In this document: positions 26,857 through 36,257 of the stretch, piece after piece | Layout: every line of letters starts with the position of its first letter | How positions within the stretch are numbered: position 1 is the stretch's first letter | The notes under the pieces: generated by a model | Databases searched by the model: none | What the model was told of the DNA's origin: nothing | What the model saw: only the letters and a program-made list of their open reading frames with translations | Program-made: the position numbers and the translations under genes | Origin: Erysipelotrichaceae bacterium | GTDB lineage: Bacteria; Bacillota_I; Bacilli_A; RFN20; CAG-449 | Assembly (NCBI GenBank): GCA_015059095.1 | Contig: SVBA01000002.1 | Coordinates: 62,001 to 126,000, forward strand | Direction: 5' to 3' | DNA length: 64,000 nt

Positions 26857-29800
26857 ATGAAGAACAAACTTATTTTACCCGTTAGTTTGTTAGTGTTAAC
26901 TTTAATCGGATTAAGTTCGTGTAAAGTTCACTCTCATTCTTTCGGAACAGAATGGGAAAAAGACTCTACTCATCACTGGCATGTATGTACTGATGAAGAT
27001 TGTTCGGAAATCTCAGGCAAAGCTGAACACACTGGTGGAACAGCAACAGAAACTGAAAAAGCTAAATGTGAAGTTTGTGGTGAATCATATGGATCATTAA
27101 AAGCACATGAACACGCTTATACAGTTTCAAAAGTTGATGCTAAGTATTTAGTATCAGAAGCAGACTGTGATTCAAAAGCAGTTTATAAAAAATCATGTGC
27201 TTGTGGAGAAGCAGGTACAGAAACATTTGAAAGTGGCGAAGCACTAGGACACAATGTTTCAAAAGTAGAAGCTAAAGATGCATCTATATTAATGAATGGT
27301 AATGTTGAACATTATGCTTGTTCAAGATGTAATGAAACATTTGAAGATGCTGAAGCAAAAACAAAAATGGAAAATAGTACAATTTCATTGTGGGACAACT
27401 TAGCTGATATTGAATCAGGTAGTGAAGTTGTAGCAGATGGTAGTGCTAAATTAGTAGGATTAAATTCTTCTTCATATGTTGATGATTTCTTTGTTGATAC
27501 AAATGGTAAAGAAATCGTTGGTTTATATGATGAAGCTACTGCAAATAACCAATTTACATTAGAAGCAGAATTTACTTCAAATGGTTCATTTGCAATGATT
27601 TTATTTGCTAATGAAGATACAACAAGTGTTTACACTTCTTCTCAAATTGATTTTAGTGTAGCACCAAAATTAGGTTTCTATATTAGATTTGATGCATTAG
27701 ATGCTGAAAATAATGTTAAGATTCAAGCAGCATTAGGTAATGGTGAAGAAGGAAAGAAAGCGGCACAAACTGGTATTCAAGCTTCTGCAAAATCTACATC
27801 ATTAAGTTTCGATGGAACAACAAAAAATAATATTAAAGTTACTATTGAAAGATATTCAGTAGATAAAGCAATCCTAGAAATTTCTATTAACAATGAAAAA
27901 TTATCTTTCTTAAAAGTTGATAACGGAACAGTAGATGTTTGTGGATTCAACTTTAGAACTGCATGGGATAGAACTAAAATTTATAATGATGAAGGTATTG
28001 GTAAATCATATTATAAAAATGAAGTTGCTTATCCAACAATCGCTTTATCAAGAGGTTTAGGCGAATTAGAAGGTTATGGCAAAGGTTTAGCAATCGCTCC
28101 TATTGGTTATGTTGAAAGAACTGAAGATGATGTAGCTTCTGGTAAAGTTGCTGCTGATTCTAATGAAGATGTAGTAGTTGTAGTTTCAAAACTTGGATTA
28201 ACTAAAACTGCAGATACAAGTACAATTCATTATCATGTATATAATCAAGAAGTAGTTCATGCTGATTATTTAGTTTCAGCAGCTGATTGTGAAAACGCAG
28301 CAGTATACAATAAATCATGTTCATGTGGATTAGAAGGAACTGAAACATTCGTTTCTGGTGATCCATTAGGTCATGATTTAAAATTAGAAAGTGATGAAGA
28401 AAAACACTGGTATGAATGTCAAAGAACTGGTTGTGATCATACTGAAGGCGAACAAGTCCATAGTTATGAAGAAGGACAATATTTAGTTTCCACTAAAGGT
28501 AATGGTGGACATTATCAAGTATGTAAAGTTTGTGGAGAAGATACAGAAGTAGTAGCTCACTCAGGTGGTACTGCAACTGAAACTGAAAAAGCAAAATGTG
28601 AATATTGTAACGAACCTTATGGATCATTAGCAGCACATCAATGTGTATTTGATCAAGAAAATACAGACGAAAAATATGAATATGCAGCAGCTGATTGTGA
28701 AAACGCAGCAGTTTATTACTATTCATGTGAATGTGGATTAATGGGAGAAGAAACATTTGTTTATGGAACTCCATTAGGACACGAAATTTCAAAAGTTGAA
28801 GATAAAGAAACTTCAGCATTACAAGATGGAAATATTGAACATTATTTATGTTCAAGATGCAATGAAACTTATTCAGATGAAGAAGGAACAACAAAAGTTA
28901 CAGTTTCTCCAATCTCTTCGTGGAAAAATGTAAAAGATGTTACAGAAGGTAGTTTACCAGTAGCAAATGGAACAGCTACATTTACAGGATTAAATTCATC
29001 TGCATATATTGAAAACATCTTCGTTGATGAAAATGGTAAAGAATTTGTTGGTGCTTATGATGCAGAAACAGCAAATAATGAATTTACTTTAGAAGTAGAA
29101 GTAGCTTCTAATGGTTCATTTGTTATCGTATTATTCGCTAACGAAGACACAACTGCAGTTTATACAACAGCTTCTATTGTAGATAATGTAGCACCAAAAG
29201 CAGGTTTCTATATTAGATTTGATGCGTTAGATGCAGAAAAAAATGTTAAGATTCAAGCAGCTTTAGGTAATGGTACTGCTAGTAAACCAGCAAAAACTAA
29301 CTATAAAGCAACAGCAAAAGCAGCAGCATTAAGTTTTGATGGAATTACAAAAAATAATATTAAAGTAACTATTGAAAGATATTCAGTAGATAAAGCAATC
29401 GTTGAAATTTATGTAAACGATGAAAAAATGATTTTCACAAAAACAAATGATCAAGCAGTAGATAACTGTGGATTTAACTTTAGAACTGCATGGGATAGAA
29501 CAAAAATCTATAATGATGAAGGTATTGGAGATTCGTATTATAAAACTTCTAAATCATATCCAACAATTGCTTTATCAAGAGGATTAGGCGAATTAGAAGG
29601 ATTTGGTAAAGGTTTAGCAATCGCTCCTGTAGGTTATATTGAAAGAGTTGATGATGATGTAGCGTCTGGTAAAGTTGCTGCTGATTCTAATGAAGACGTA
29701 GTAGTCGTAGTTTCAAAACTAGGATTAACTAAAACTGCAGATACAAGTACAATTCATTATCATGTATATAATCAAGAAGTAGTTCATGAAGACTACTTAG

Positions 29801-31209
29801 TTTCAGAAGCAAATTGTGAAAATTCAGCAGTATATAATAAATCATGTTCATGTGGACTAGAAGGAACTGAAACATTCGTTTCTGGAGAAGCTTTAGGTCA
29901 TGATTTAAAATTAGAAAGTGATGAAGAAAAACACTGGTATGAATGTCAAAGAACTGGTTGTGATCATTCTGAAGGTGAACAAGCTCATAGTTATGAAGAA
30001 GGTCAATATTTAGTTTCTACAGAAGGTGAAGGCGGACATTACCAAGTATGTAAAGTTTGTGAAGAAGATACAGCAGTAGTAGCTCACTCAGGCGGTACTG
30101 CAACTGAAACAGAAAAAGCAAAATGTGAACATTGTGGTGAATCATATGGTGAACTTGCAACTCATGTTTGTACTTATGATCAATTAATTATTGATGAACA
30201 ATATTTAGTTCCAGGTTCTAATTGTCAAACTCATGCATTCTATTATAAGTCATGTACTTGTGGAGAAGCAGGAACTGAATCATTTGATTCTGATACATTT
30301 GGTGCTCATGATATTGAAAAAGTAGCAGCAGTTGCTCCAACTCCATTCAAAGATGGTAGTATTGAGTATTATCAATGTACAGTTTGTGGAACAAAATACA
30401 GTGATGAAAATGGAACTGAAGTTATTACTGATGTTAGTAGAAAAGCATGGAACGCATTAAAAGATGTTGAAACTCACGTAGGTCCAGCTATTAATGGAAC
30501 GAGTGCTACATTTAGTGGTGTTGGTTCATCATCATATATTTCAAACATTATTGTAGATGCTAATGGTAATGATATCGCTGGTGCTTACAATGCTGATACA
30601 GCTAATAAAGAACATACATTATCAATGAATATCGTAGCAGATGAAACATTCGTAATTGTATTATTTGCTAATGAAGATACTAAAAAAGCATATGAAGATA
30701 GTGATATTGTAGATAATATTGCTCCAAATATGGGATTATATTTAACTTTTGATAAATCAAACGAAGATGTAAGAATTAAAGCGGCAGTTGGTAATGGTTC
30801 TGGTTCAGAAGCATTAACAGGTAATAAAGCTAAAGCTCCTGCTACATTTGTGTATGATGGAGCAACAGTTAATACAGTTTCTATTACTATTGAAAGATTT
30901 GATGAATCTAATTTAGTATTACAAATCTATATTAATGGCGAATTATTAGTATTCACAAAGACAAATAGTGATGGTGTTAAAAAATGTGGTTTTGGATTAT
31001 TAAAATCATGGGATGGAACAACAATGGGTGAAGTTTATTCTAAATCATCAAATTCATATTCTCCAATTGTATTACCAAATCTAACCACTAATACTTCACC
31101 ATTAAATAATGGTATTGCAGTAGCACCAGTTAATGCACAAGGTGCAGATACTAACGCTACAGTAGTGATTTCAAATGTTGAATTTAAAAATACAGAAGTA
31201 GTTGCTTAA
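26857..31209 (+). CDS. Giant Cys-rich repeat lipoprotein with three copies of an unknown domain
   Basis: The 1450-residue protein starts at the ATG with AGGAGG 7 bases upstream; an earlier in-frame TTG at 26818 lacks such a site. The signal peptide ends in LSSC. The body alternates Cys/His-rich modules with three copies of a beta-rich domain of about 270 residues, also found at 17802-19226. The Cys/His modules carry HxH, CxCG and CxxC pairs and the recurring GGTATETEKAKCE. The domains carry blocks such as KIQAALGNG, IERYSVDKA and FNFRTAWDRTKIYNDEG. I recognise no catalytic motif. A surface adhesin or glycan-binding role is likely but unproven. Confidence 0.78.
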   Translation: MKNKLILPVSLLVLTLIGLSSCKVHSHSFGTEWEKDSTHHWHVCTDEDCSEISGKAEHTGGTATETEKAKCEVCGESYGSLKAHEHAYTVSKVDAKYLVSEADCDSKAVYKKSCACGEAGTETFESGEALGHNVSKVEAKDASILMNGNVEHYACSRCNETFEDAEAKTKMENSTISLWDNLADIESGSEVVADGSAKLVGLNSSSYVDDFFVDTNGKEIVGLYDEATANNQFTLEAEFTSNGSFAMILFANEDTTSVYTSSQIDFSVAPKLGFYIRFDALDAENNVKIQAALGNGEEGKKAAQTGIQASAKSTSLSFDGTTKNNIKVTIERYSVDKAILEISINNEKLSFLKVDNGTVDVCGFNFRTAWDRTKIYNDEGIGKSYYKNEVAYPTIALSRGLGELEGYGKGLAIAPIGYVERTEDDVASGKVAADSNEDVVVVVSKLGLTKTADTSTIHYHVYNQEVVHADYLVSAADCENAAVYNKSCSCGLEGTETFVSGDPLGHDLKLESDEEKHWYECQRTGCDHTEGEQVHSYEEGQYLVSTKGNGGHYQVCKVCGEDTEVVAHSGGTATETEKAKCEYCNEPYGSLAAHQCVFDQENTDEKYEYAAADCENAAVYYYSCECGLMGEETFVYGTPLGHEISKVEDKETSALQDGNIEHYLCSRCNETYSDEEGTTKVTVSPISSWKNVKDVTEGSLPVANGTATFTGLNSSAYIENIFVDENGKEFVGAYDAETANNEFTLEVEVASNGSFVIVLFANEDTTAVYTTASIVDNVAPKAGFYIRFDALDAEKNVKIQAALGNGTASKPAKTNYKATAKAAALSFDGITKNNIKVTIERYSVDKAIVEIYVNDEKMIFTKTNDQAVDNCGFNFRTAWDRTKIYNDEGIGDSYYKTSKSYPTIALSRGLGELEGFGKGLAIAPVGYIERVDDDVASGKVAADSNEDVVVVVSKLGLTKTADTSTIHYHVYNQEVVHEDYLVSEANCENSAVYNKSCSCGLEGTETFVSGEALGHDLKLESDEEKHWYECQRTGCDHSEGEQAHSYEEGQYLVSTEGEGGHYQVCKVCEEDTAVVAHSGGTATETEKAKCEHCGESYGELATHVCTYDQLIIDEQYLVPGSNCQTHAFYYKSCTCGEAGTESFDSDTFGAHDIEKVAAVAPTPFKDGSIEYYQCTVCGTKYSDENGTEVITDVSRKAWNALKDVETHVGPAINGTSATFSGVGSSSYISNIIVDANGNDIAGAYNADTANKEHTLSMNIVADETFVIVLFANEDTKKAYEDSDIVDNIAPNMGLYLTFDKSNEDVRIKAAVGNGSGSEALTGNKAKAPATFVYDGATVNTVSITIERFDESNLVLQIYINGELLVFTKTNSDGVKKCGFGLLKSWDGTTMGEVYSKSSNSYSPIVLPNLTTNTSPLNNGIAVAPVNAQGADTNATVVISNVEFKNTEVVA
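27391..28920 (+). repeat. Internal tandem duplication, unit 1 of about 1.53 kb
   Basis: This is the first full unit of the large tandem repeat in the giant lipoprotein gene. It starts at the TGG codon that opens the beta-rich domain and ends before the matching TGG at 28921. It includes one beta-rich domain and the following Cys/His modules. Confidence 0.75.
28921..30447 (+). repeat. Internal tandem duplication, unit 2 of about 1.53 kb
   Basis: The second unit is offset from the first by 1527-1530 bases. The stretches beginning at 28141 and 29668 are nearly identical at the DNA level, including a match of more than 60 bases, with scattered silent changes. A third, more divergent copy of the beta-rich domain begins at 30448 and runs to the gene end. 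Confidence 0.75.
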
Positions 31210-31270
31210 TTAATAAGAAACTAATAACCCTAAAATAAAATGATAATATAATTTATTATCGATAGTTATG

Positions 31271-31295
31271 GGGTGGAATTTACTTAATTCCACCC
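31271..31295 (+). terminator. Strong hairpin upstream of the sugar symporter gene
   Basis: GGGTGGAATT and AATTCCACCC form a perfect 10-bp stem with loop TACTT, followed by TATTTC rather than a T run. It lies 25 bases before the symporter start. It may end the upstream transcript incompletely or protect the 5' end of the downstream message. Confidence 0.6.
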
Positions 31296-31320
31296 TATTT
31301 CAATAAAAGGAGGTTTTAAT

Positions 31321-33252
31321 ATGAGTGAAACCATTGGATTAAATAGAGCAAAGAAATGGCAAATTGCATTATTTCCATTTAATAATGCTGCTACAAATGT
31401 CTATTTTGCTTTCTATAATTATTTTGTCTATTTTGCGTTAATGCATTTAACTGGAGCGGATCAAACAAAGGTTATCGCAGGTACTATTATTTCAGGTGTT
31501 CTTGCAATTGCAGTTTCCGCATTTACAAGTGTTTTTGCACCTTTAATGAGAGTCTTTGATGGTATTACTGATCCTATTCTAGGGGGAATGATGGATAAAA
31601 CTAGAACAAAATTCGGCAAATTCCGTCCTTATATGGTAATTGGAAATGTTTTGTTAGCTTTATCTGTTATTTTAATGATGGTTGTATCAAGATTAATTCC
31701 TTTTGAAGGAGGGTCTACTTTTAGATGGATTCTTTATATTGTATCTTATATCATTTATGTTTTAGGATATACATGTCAATGTGCAGTTACAAAGGCTGGT
31801 CAAACTTGTTTAACTAATGATCCAAAACAACGTTCACAATTTGTTATTTGGAATATGGTTGGAATGATTGGATCAATCGTTTTAATTAATGTAATGGCAG
31901 GTGGGGTTTTAACTAATGAAGCTATTTGTCCAAAAGGACTATTGATTTATGAATCGACTGCTCAAGGGGCTTTAAGCTATGATGCTTTGTTATTAGAATT
32001 TGCTAGTAAAAATATTAAATGTGATCCTTCTATTATTAATAGTTTAAATCCTAGTAGTACATATGCTTATAATTTAGGAGCAGCTTATGGGGTTCAATTC
32101 TATAATATTATGGTCCCTTTTGTTATTATTTTATCTGCTATTTATACAGTGATGGCAGTATTAGCGATTTCTGAAAAAGATAAACCTGAATATTGGGGTT
32201 TATCGGAAAAACCTGCTAAATTTAAAGACTATGTTGGTATTATTAAGGAAAATAAAGAAATTAGATGGCTAGTTGTATCTGCTGGATTAAATAAATTAGC
32301 TTCTACTGTTGCAACCTCTAGTGCAGTAATGTTTTTACTATATGGTTGTTTAATGGGTGATTACAATGGATTATTTATTCCTTTCTATGCATTATGTTTT
32401 GTTTTTATGGGGATATTCTTTATTTGGGGATCAAAGACAGCAGGAACAAAAGGACAAAAAAGAGGTGTTGCTCAATTTACAATTTTTGCTTTCTTATTCT
32501 ATGTTGGAGTATTAGTTCTATTATGTATTTATGATCATGAGAATCCTAGTACTTGGCTATCTTTATTTACATTTAAAGATGGAAAATTAAATATTACTAT
32601 AAATTTATATACTGTGTTATTTATCGTGTTCTATGGTTGTGGATATGGCGCATTTAATTGCTGCGATAATTTAACTATTCCAATGATTGCAGATTGTACT
32701 GATTATGAAACTTATAGAAGTGGGAAATATGTTCCTGGTATTATGGGAACAATCTTCTCTTTAATTGACAAATTAATTTCTTCATTACAAACATTATTAT
32801 TACAATTATTTATTGTATTCTTAGTTCCTGGTTTAAATGCATTGCCGGCAGAAGGAACTCCTTATATGGAAGGAATGAAATTATCGACAATAATTTGTTT
32901 CTGTATTTTACCTATGATATCTTGGTTAATTACTATTTTCTGTATGACTAGATATAGTTTATCAGGTAAAAGATTACAAGAAATTCAATCTGTTAATGCG
33001 GTTAGAAAAGATGCAATTAGTAAAGGCATGTCAGTAGAAGAAGCAATGGAAACTTGGAAAACAATTGATCAAGTTCCAGAAAGATATGTTCATAAAGTAA
33101 AAGAAACATCTAAACCAAATATATTAGATAAAATTTATGAAGTTATTTTTACTAAAAATGAAAAGGTAAGTAAAGATGAACCTAGTTCTAATGCTATAGA
33201 AATTAAAGAGTGTTTATTAAAAGAGGATAATACTGATGAGAAGAATAGTTAA
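31321..33252 (+). CDS. GPH-family sugar:cation symporter (MelB/XynP-like)
   Basis: The 643-residue protein is a 12-helix major-facilitator transporter. The GPH signature is seen in RVFDGITDPILGGMMDKTRT near residues 77-96, followed by KFGKFRPYMVIGN. The late cytoplasmic motif MIADCTDYETYRSG is also typical. A long hydrophilic tail follows the last helix. GPH carriers import glycosides, pentosides or hexuronides with sodium or protons. Gene order suggests that it brings in oligosaccharides for the overlapping GH2 gene. AAAGGAGG precedes the ATG. Confidence 0.9.
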   Translation: MSETIGLNRAKKWQIALFPFNNAATNVYFAFYNYFVYFALMHLTGADQTKVIAGTIISGVLAIAVSAFTSVFAPLMRVFDGITDPILGGMMDKTRTKFGKFRPYMVIGNVLLALSVILMMVVSRLIPFEGGSTFRWILYIVSYIIYVLGYTCQCAVTKAGQTCLTNDPKQRSQFVIWNMVGMIGSIVLINVMAGGVLTNEAICPKGLLIYESTAQGALSYDALLLEFASKNIKCDPSIINSLNPSSTYAYNLGAAYGVQFYNIMVPFVIILSAIYTVMAVLAISEKDKPEYWGLSEKPAKFKDYVGIIKENKEIRWLVVSAGLNKLASTVATSSAVMFLLYGCLMGDYNGLFIPFYALCFVFMGIFFIWGSKTAGTKGQKRGVAQFTIFAFLFYVGVLVLLCIYDHENPSTWLSLFTFKDGKLNITINLYTVLFIVFYGCGYGAFNCCDNLTIPMIADCTDYETYRSGKYVPGIMGTIFSLIDKLISSLQTLLLQLFIVFLVPGLNALPAEGTPYMEGMKLSTIICFCILPMISWLITIFCMTRYSLSGKRLQEIQSVNAVRKDAISKGMSVEEAMETWKTIDQVPERYVHKVKETSKPNILDKIYEVIFTKNEKVSKDEPSSNAIEIKECLLKEDNTDEKNS

Positions 33253-35149
33253 TATAAACGATGGTTGGATGTTTTATTATCGTGATAATGATCCTATTTT
33301 AGTAAATGTTCCTCATACTTGGAATAATTTAGATGGCCAAGATGGTGGGAACGACTATTATAGAGGTAAATGTATTTATCAAAAAACTTTAATAAAACCA
33401 GATTATAAAAATGAAGAAAGAATATATCTACAATTTCATGGAGTAAACTCTAGTTGTAACGTATTTATTAATGATAATAAGGTTACGTCTCATGATGGAG
33501 GATATTCTACTTTTAGAGTGGATATTACTGACTACCTTAATGATGAAGATATCATTATTAAAGTTGAAGTTGATAATAGTATTAATGATAGAGTATATCC
33601 TCAAAGAGCAGACTTTACTTTCTATGGTGGAATTTACCGTGATGTTGAATTATTAATCGTTTCTAAGGAACATTTTTCATTAGATTATTATGGCGGAAGC
33701 GGCATTCAATATGATGCTAAAGTAGAAAATGAAGATGCTTATGTATTTGTTAAAACATATACAAATGTAGAAGAAGATGTTTTAGTACAATTATTTGATG
33801 CACAAGGAAACTTGATTGATGAAAAAATAGGTAAAGATGTTAGTTTAAAAATTGAAAATGTCCATTTGTGGGATGGAATTAATGATCCTTATTTATATCG
33901 ATTAAAAGCAAGTTTAATCGTAGATAGTTTAATAAAAGATGAAGTGAGTTGTTATGTGGGTGTTAGAACATTTAAGTTTGATTCAAAAAAAGGATTTTAT
34001 TTAAATGGTAAACCTTATCCTTTGCATGGAGTAAGTAGACATCAAGATAGAAAATTATTGGGTAATGCAATCACATATAAACATATGGATGAAGATATGA
34101 AGATTATTAAAGAAATGGGAACTAATTCTATTAGACTTGCTCATTATCAACATAATCAATATTTCTATGATTTGTGCGATAGAGAAGGGATGATTGTTTG
34201 GGCAGAAATTCCATATATATCAGAGCATCTATCGAATGGTAATGAAAATACTATTAGTCAAATGAAAGAACTTATCATTCAAAACTATAATCATCCTAGT
34301 ATTGTGATGTGGGGGATTTCTAATGAGATTACTATTAAAGATAATCATAGAAAAGATATGCTTAAGAATCATCATAAACTCCAAGATTTATGTAAAAAAC
34401 TCGATTCAAATAGAACTACAACATTAGCAAATTATGCAATGTGTACTCCATTCCATCCAGTAACAAAAATTACTGATATTGTCGCATGGAATTTATATTT
34501 AGGTTGGTATGTTCCAGGGTTATTTTTAAATGATTTATTTATGTGGTTCTATCATTTTATTTATCCAAATAGATGTTTAGGATATTCTGAATATGGAGCA
34601 GAAGGAATGCCTAATTTACATACTAAAACACCACATATTGGGGATCATAGTGAAGAATATCAATCTAAGTATCATGAATATATGTTGAAGTGTTTTAAAA
34701 GGCACCAATTTATGTGGGGGACATATGTTTGGAATATGTTCGATTTTGCTGCAGATGCGAGAAATCAAGGTGGAGAACCTGGAATGAATCATAAAGGTTT
34801 AGTCACTTTTGATCGTAAAACAAAAAAAGATTCTTTCTATTTATATAAAGCTTATTGGAGTGAAGAACCTTTTATTCATATTGCTTCTAAAAGATATGAA
34901 TATAGAGAAGGTAAATATACAACTATAAGAGTTTATACAAATCAAAAAGAAGTATCGTTATATGTTAATGATGAATTAAAGAAAGTAAAAAAAGGAGAAC
35001 AAGTTTATACTTTTAAAATTAAAATGAATGAAGTAAATAAAATAAAAGTAGTCTCTAATTCATTAGTTGATGAAACTATTATTTATTCGTGTAAGAAAAA
35101 GAAAAAAGAATATATCTTAAAGAAAGGAAAATCACAAAACTGGGTGTAG
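33236..35149 (+). CDS. Glycoside hydrolase family 2 (beta-galactosidase/glucuronidase type)
   Basis: Cytoplasmic enzyme of 637 residues without a signal peptide. It has an N-terminal jelly roll (about 1-150, VNVPHTWNNLDGQDGG), an immunoglobulin-like domain, then a TIM barrel from about residue 245 (GFYLNGKPYPLHGVSRHQD). The acid/base Glu364 is in GISNEIT and the nucleophile Glu452 in GYSEYGAEG. GH2 members hydrolyse beta-galactosides, beta-mannosides or beta-glucuronides; the exact sugar cannot be read. It overlaps the symporter gene by 17 bases, which argues that it cleaves the imported sugar. Confidence 0.9.
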   Translation: MRRIVNINDGWMFYYRDNDPILVNVPHTWNNLDGQDGGNDYYRGKCIYQKTLIKPDYKNEERIYLQFHGVNSSCNVFINDNKVTSHDGGYSTFRVDITDYLNDEDIIIKVEVDNSINDRVYPQRADFTFYGGIYRDVELLIVSKEHFSLDYYGGSGIQYDAKVENEDAYVFVKTYTNVEEDVLVQLFDAQGNLIDEKIGKDVSLKIENVHLWDGINDPYLYRLKASLIVDSLIKDEVSCYVGVRTFKFDSKKGFYLNGKPYPLHGVSRHQDRKLLGNAITYKHMDEDMKIIKEMGTNSIRLAHYQHNQYFYDLCDREGMIVWAEIPYISEHLSNGNENTISQMKELIIQNYNHPSIVMWGISNEITIKDNHRKDMLKNHHKLQDLCKKLDSNRTTTLANYAMCTPFHPVTKITDIVAWNLYLGWYVPGLFLNDLFMWFYHFIYPNRCLGYSEYGAEGMPNLHTKTPHIGDHSEEYQSKYHEYMLKCFKRHQFMWGTYVWNMFDFAADARNQGGEPGMNHKGLVTFDRKTKKDSFYLYKAYWSEEPFIHIASKRYEYREGKYTTIRVYTNQKEVSLYVNDELKKVKKGEQVYTFKIKMNEVNKIKVVSNSLVDETIIYSCKKKKKEYILKKGKSQNWV

Positions 35150-35152
35150 TTT

Positions 35153-36256
35153 ATGTACGATTATTTAGTAGTAGGAAGTGGACTGTTTGGCTCAATATGT
35201 GCTTATGAATTAACTAAAAGAGGAAAAAAGGTTTTAGTAATAGATAAAAGAGAACATATTGGAGGGAATATATATACTAAGAACATTGAAGGTATCAATG
35301 TTCATGTTTATGGAGCACATATTTTTCATACATCAAACAAAAAAGTATGGGAATATATTAATCAGTTCGCAGAATTTAATAATTATATAAATAGTCCAAT
35401 CGCTAGATATAAAGATGAGTTATATAACTTGCCTTTTAATATGAATACTTTTACTAAACTATGGAAAGATGTATACACTCCTAATGAAGTAAAAAAGAAA
35501 ATTGAAGAGGAAAAGAAAGAATATTATATAGAGGAACCTAAGAATTTAGAGGAACAGGCGATTAATTTAGTAGGAAAAACAATATATGAAAAATTGATTA
35601 AAGGCTATACTGCAAAACAATGGGGAAAACCTTGTAATGAATTACCTTCTTTTATCATTAAAAGATTACCTGTAAGATTTACATTTGATAATAATTATTT
35701 TAACGATCGATATCAAGGCATACCTATAGGAGGATATACTCAAATTATTGAAAAGATGCTTGAAGGAATAGAAGTTAGATTGAATACAGATTTCTTTTAT
35801 AGAAAAGAAGAATTTGAAAAGAAAGCATCTAAAATTATTTTTACAGGACCAATAGATCAATATTTTAATTATATTTATGGACCATTAGAATATCGCTCGG
35901 TAAGATTTGAAGTAGAAACATTAAATGAAGATAATTATCAAGGTAATGCAGTAGTTAATTATACTGATATTGAAATTCCTTACACTCGAATAATAGAACA
36001 TAAACATTTTGAATTCGATACTACTAGTACTAAAACAATTATTTCTAAAGAGTACTCATCAAAATGGAATATAGGAGAAGAACCATATTATCCTATTAAT
36101 GATAAGAAAAATAGTGAATTATACGAAAAGTATTATCAAGAAAGTAAAAAAGTAGGGAATGTATATTTTGGAGGAAGACTAGGACAATATAAATATTTAG
36201 ATATGGATAAAATTGTTTTAGAAGCCTTAGAATTAATAGAAAGGATTGTAGAGTAG
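35153..36256 (+). CDS. glf: UDP-galactopyranose mutase
   Basis: This flavoenzyme interconverts UDP-galactopyranose and UDP-galactofuranose. The FAD-binding start YLVVGSGLFGSICAYELTKR, the segment HIGGNIYT and the later KGYTAKQWGKPCNELP are typical of the family. The length of 367 residues is normal. It begins 3 bases after the GH2 stop and 1 base before a glycosyltransferase gene. The pair probably supplies and transfers galactofuranose to a surface glycan. Confidence 0.93.
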   Translation: MYDYLVVGSGLFGSICAYELTKRGKKVLVIDKREHIGGNIYTKNIEGINVHVYGAHIFHTSNKKVWEYINQFAEFNNYINSPIARYKDELYNLPFNMNTFTKLWKDVYTPNEVKKKIEEEKKEYYIEEPKNLEEQAINLVGKTIYEKLIKGYTAKQWGKPCNELPSFIIKRLPVRFTFDNNYFNDRYQGIPIGGYTQIIEKMLEGIEVRLNTDFFYRKEEFEKKASKIIFTGPIDQYFNYIYGPLEYRSVRFEVETLNEDNYQGNAVVNYTDIEIPYTRIIEHKHFEFDTTSTKTIISKEYSSKWNIGEEPYYPINDKKNSELYEKYYQESKKVGNVYFGGRLGQYKYLDMDKIVLEALELIERIVE

Positions 36257-36257
36257 T

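Noticed and set aside
28493-28894. 133-residue minus-strand frame inside the giant lipoprotein gene
   Set aside because: It has no ribosome-binding site, has a repetitive low-complexity composition, and lies opposite a clearly coding repeat.
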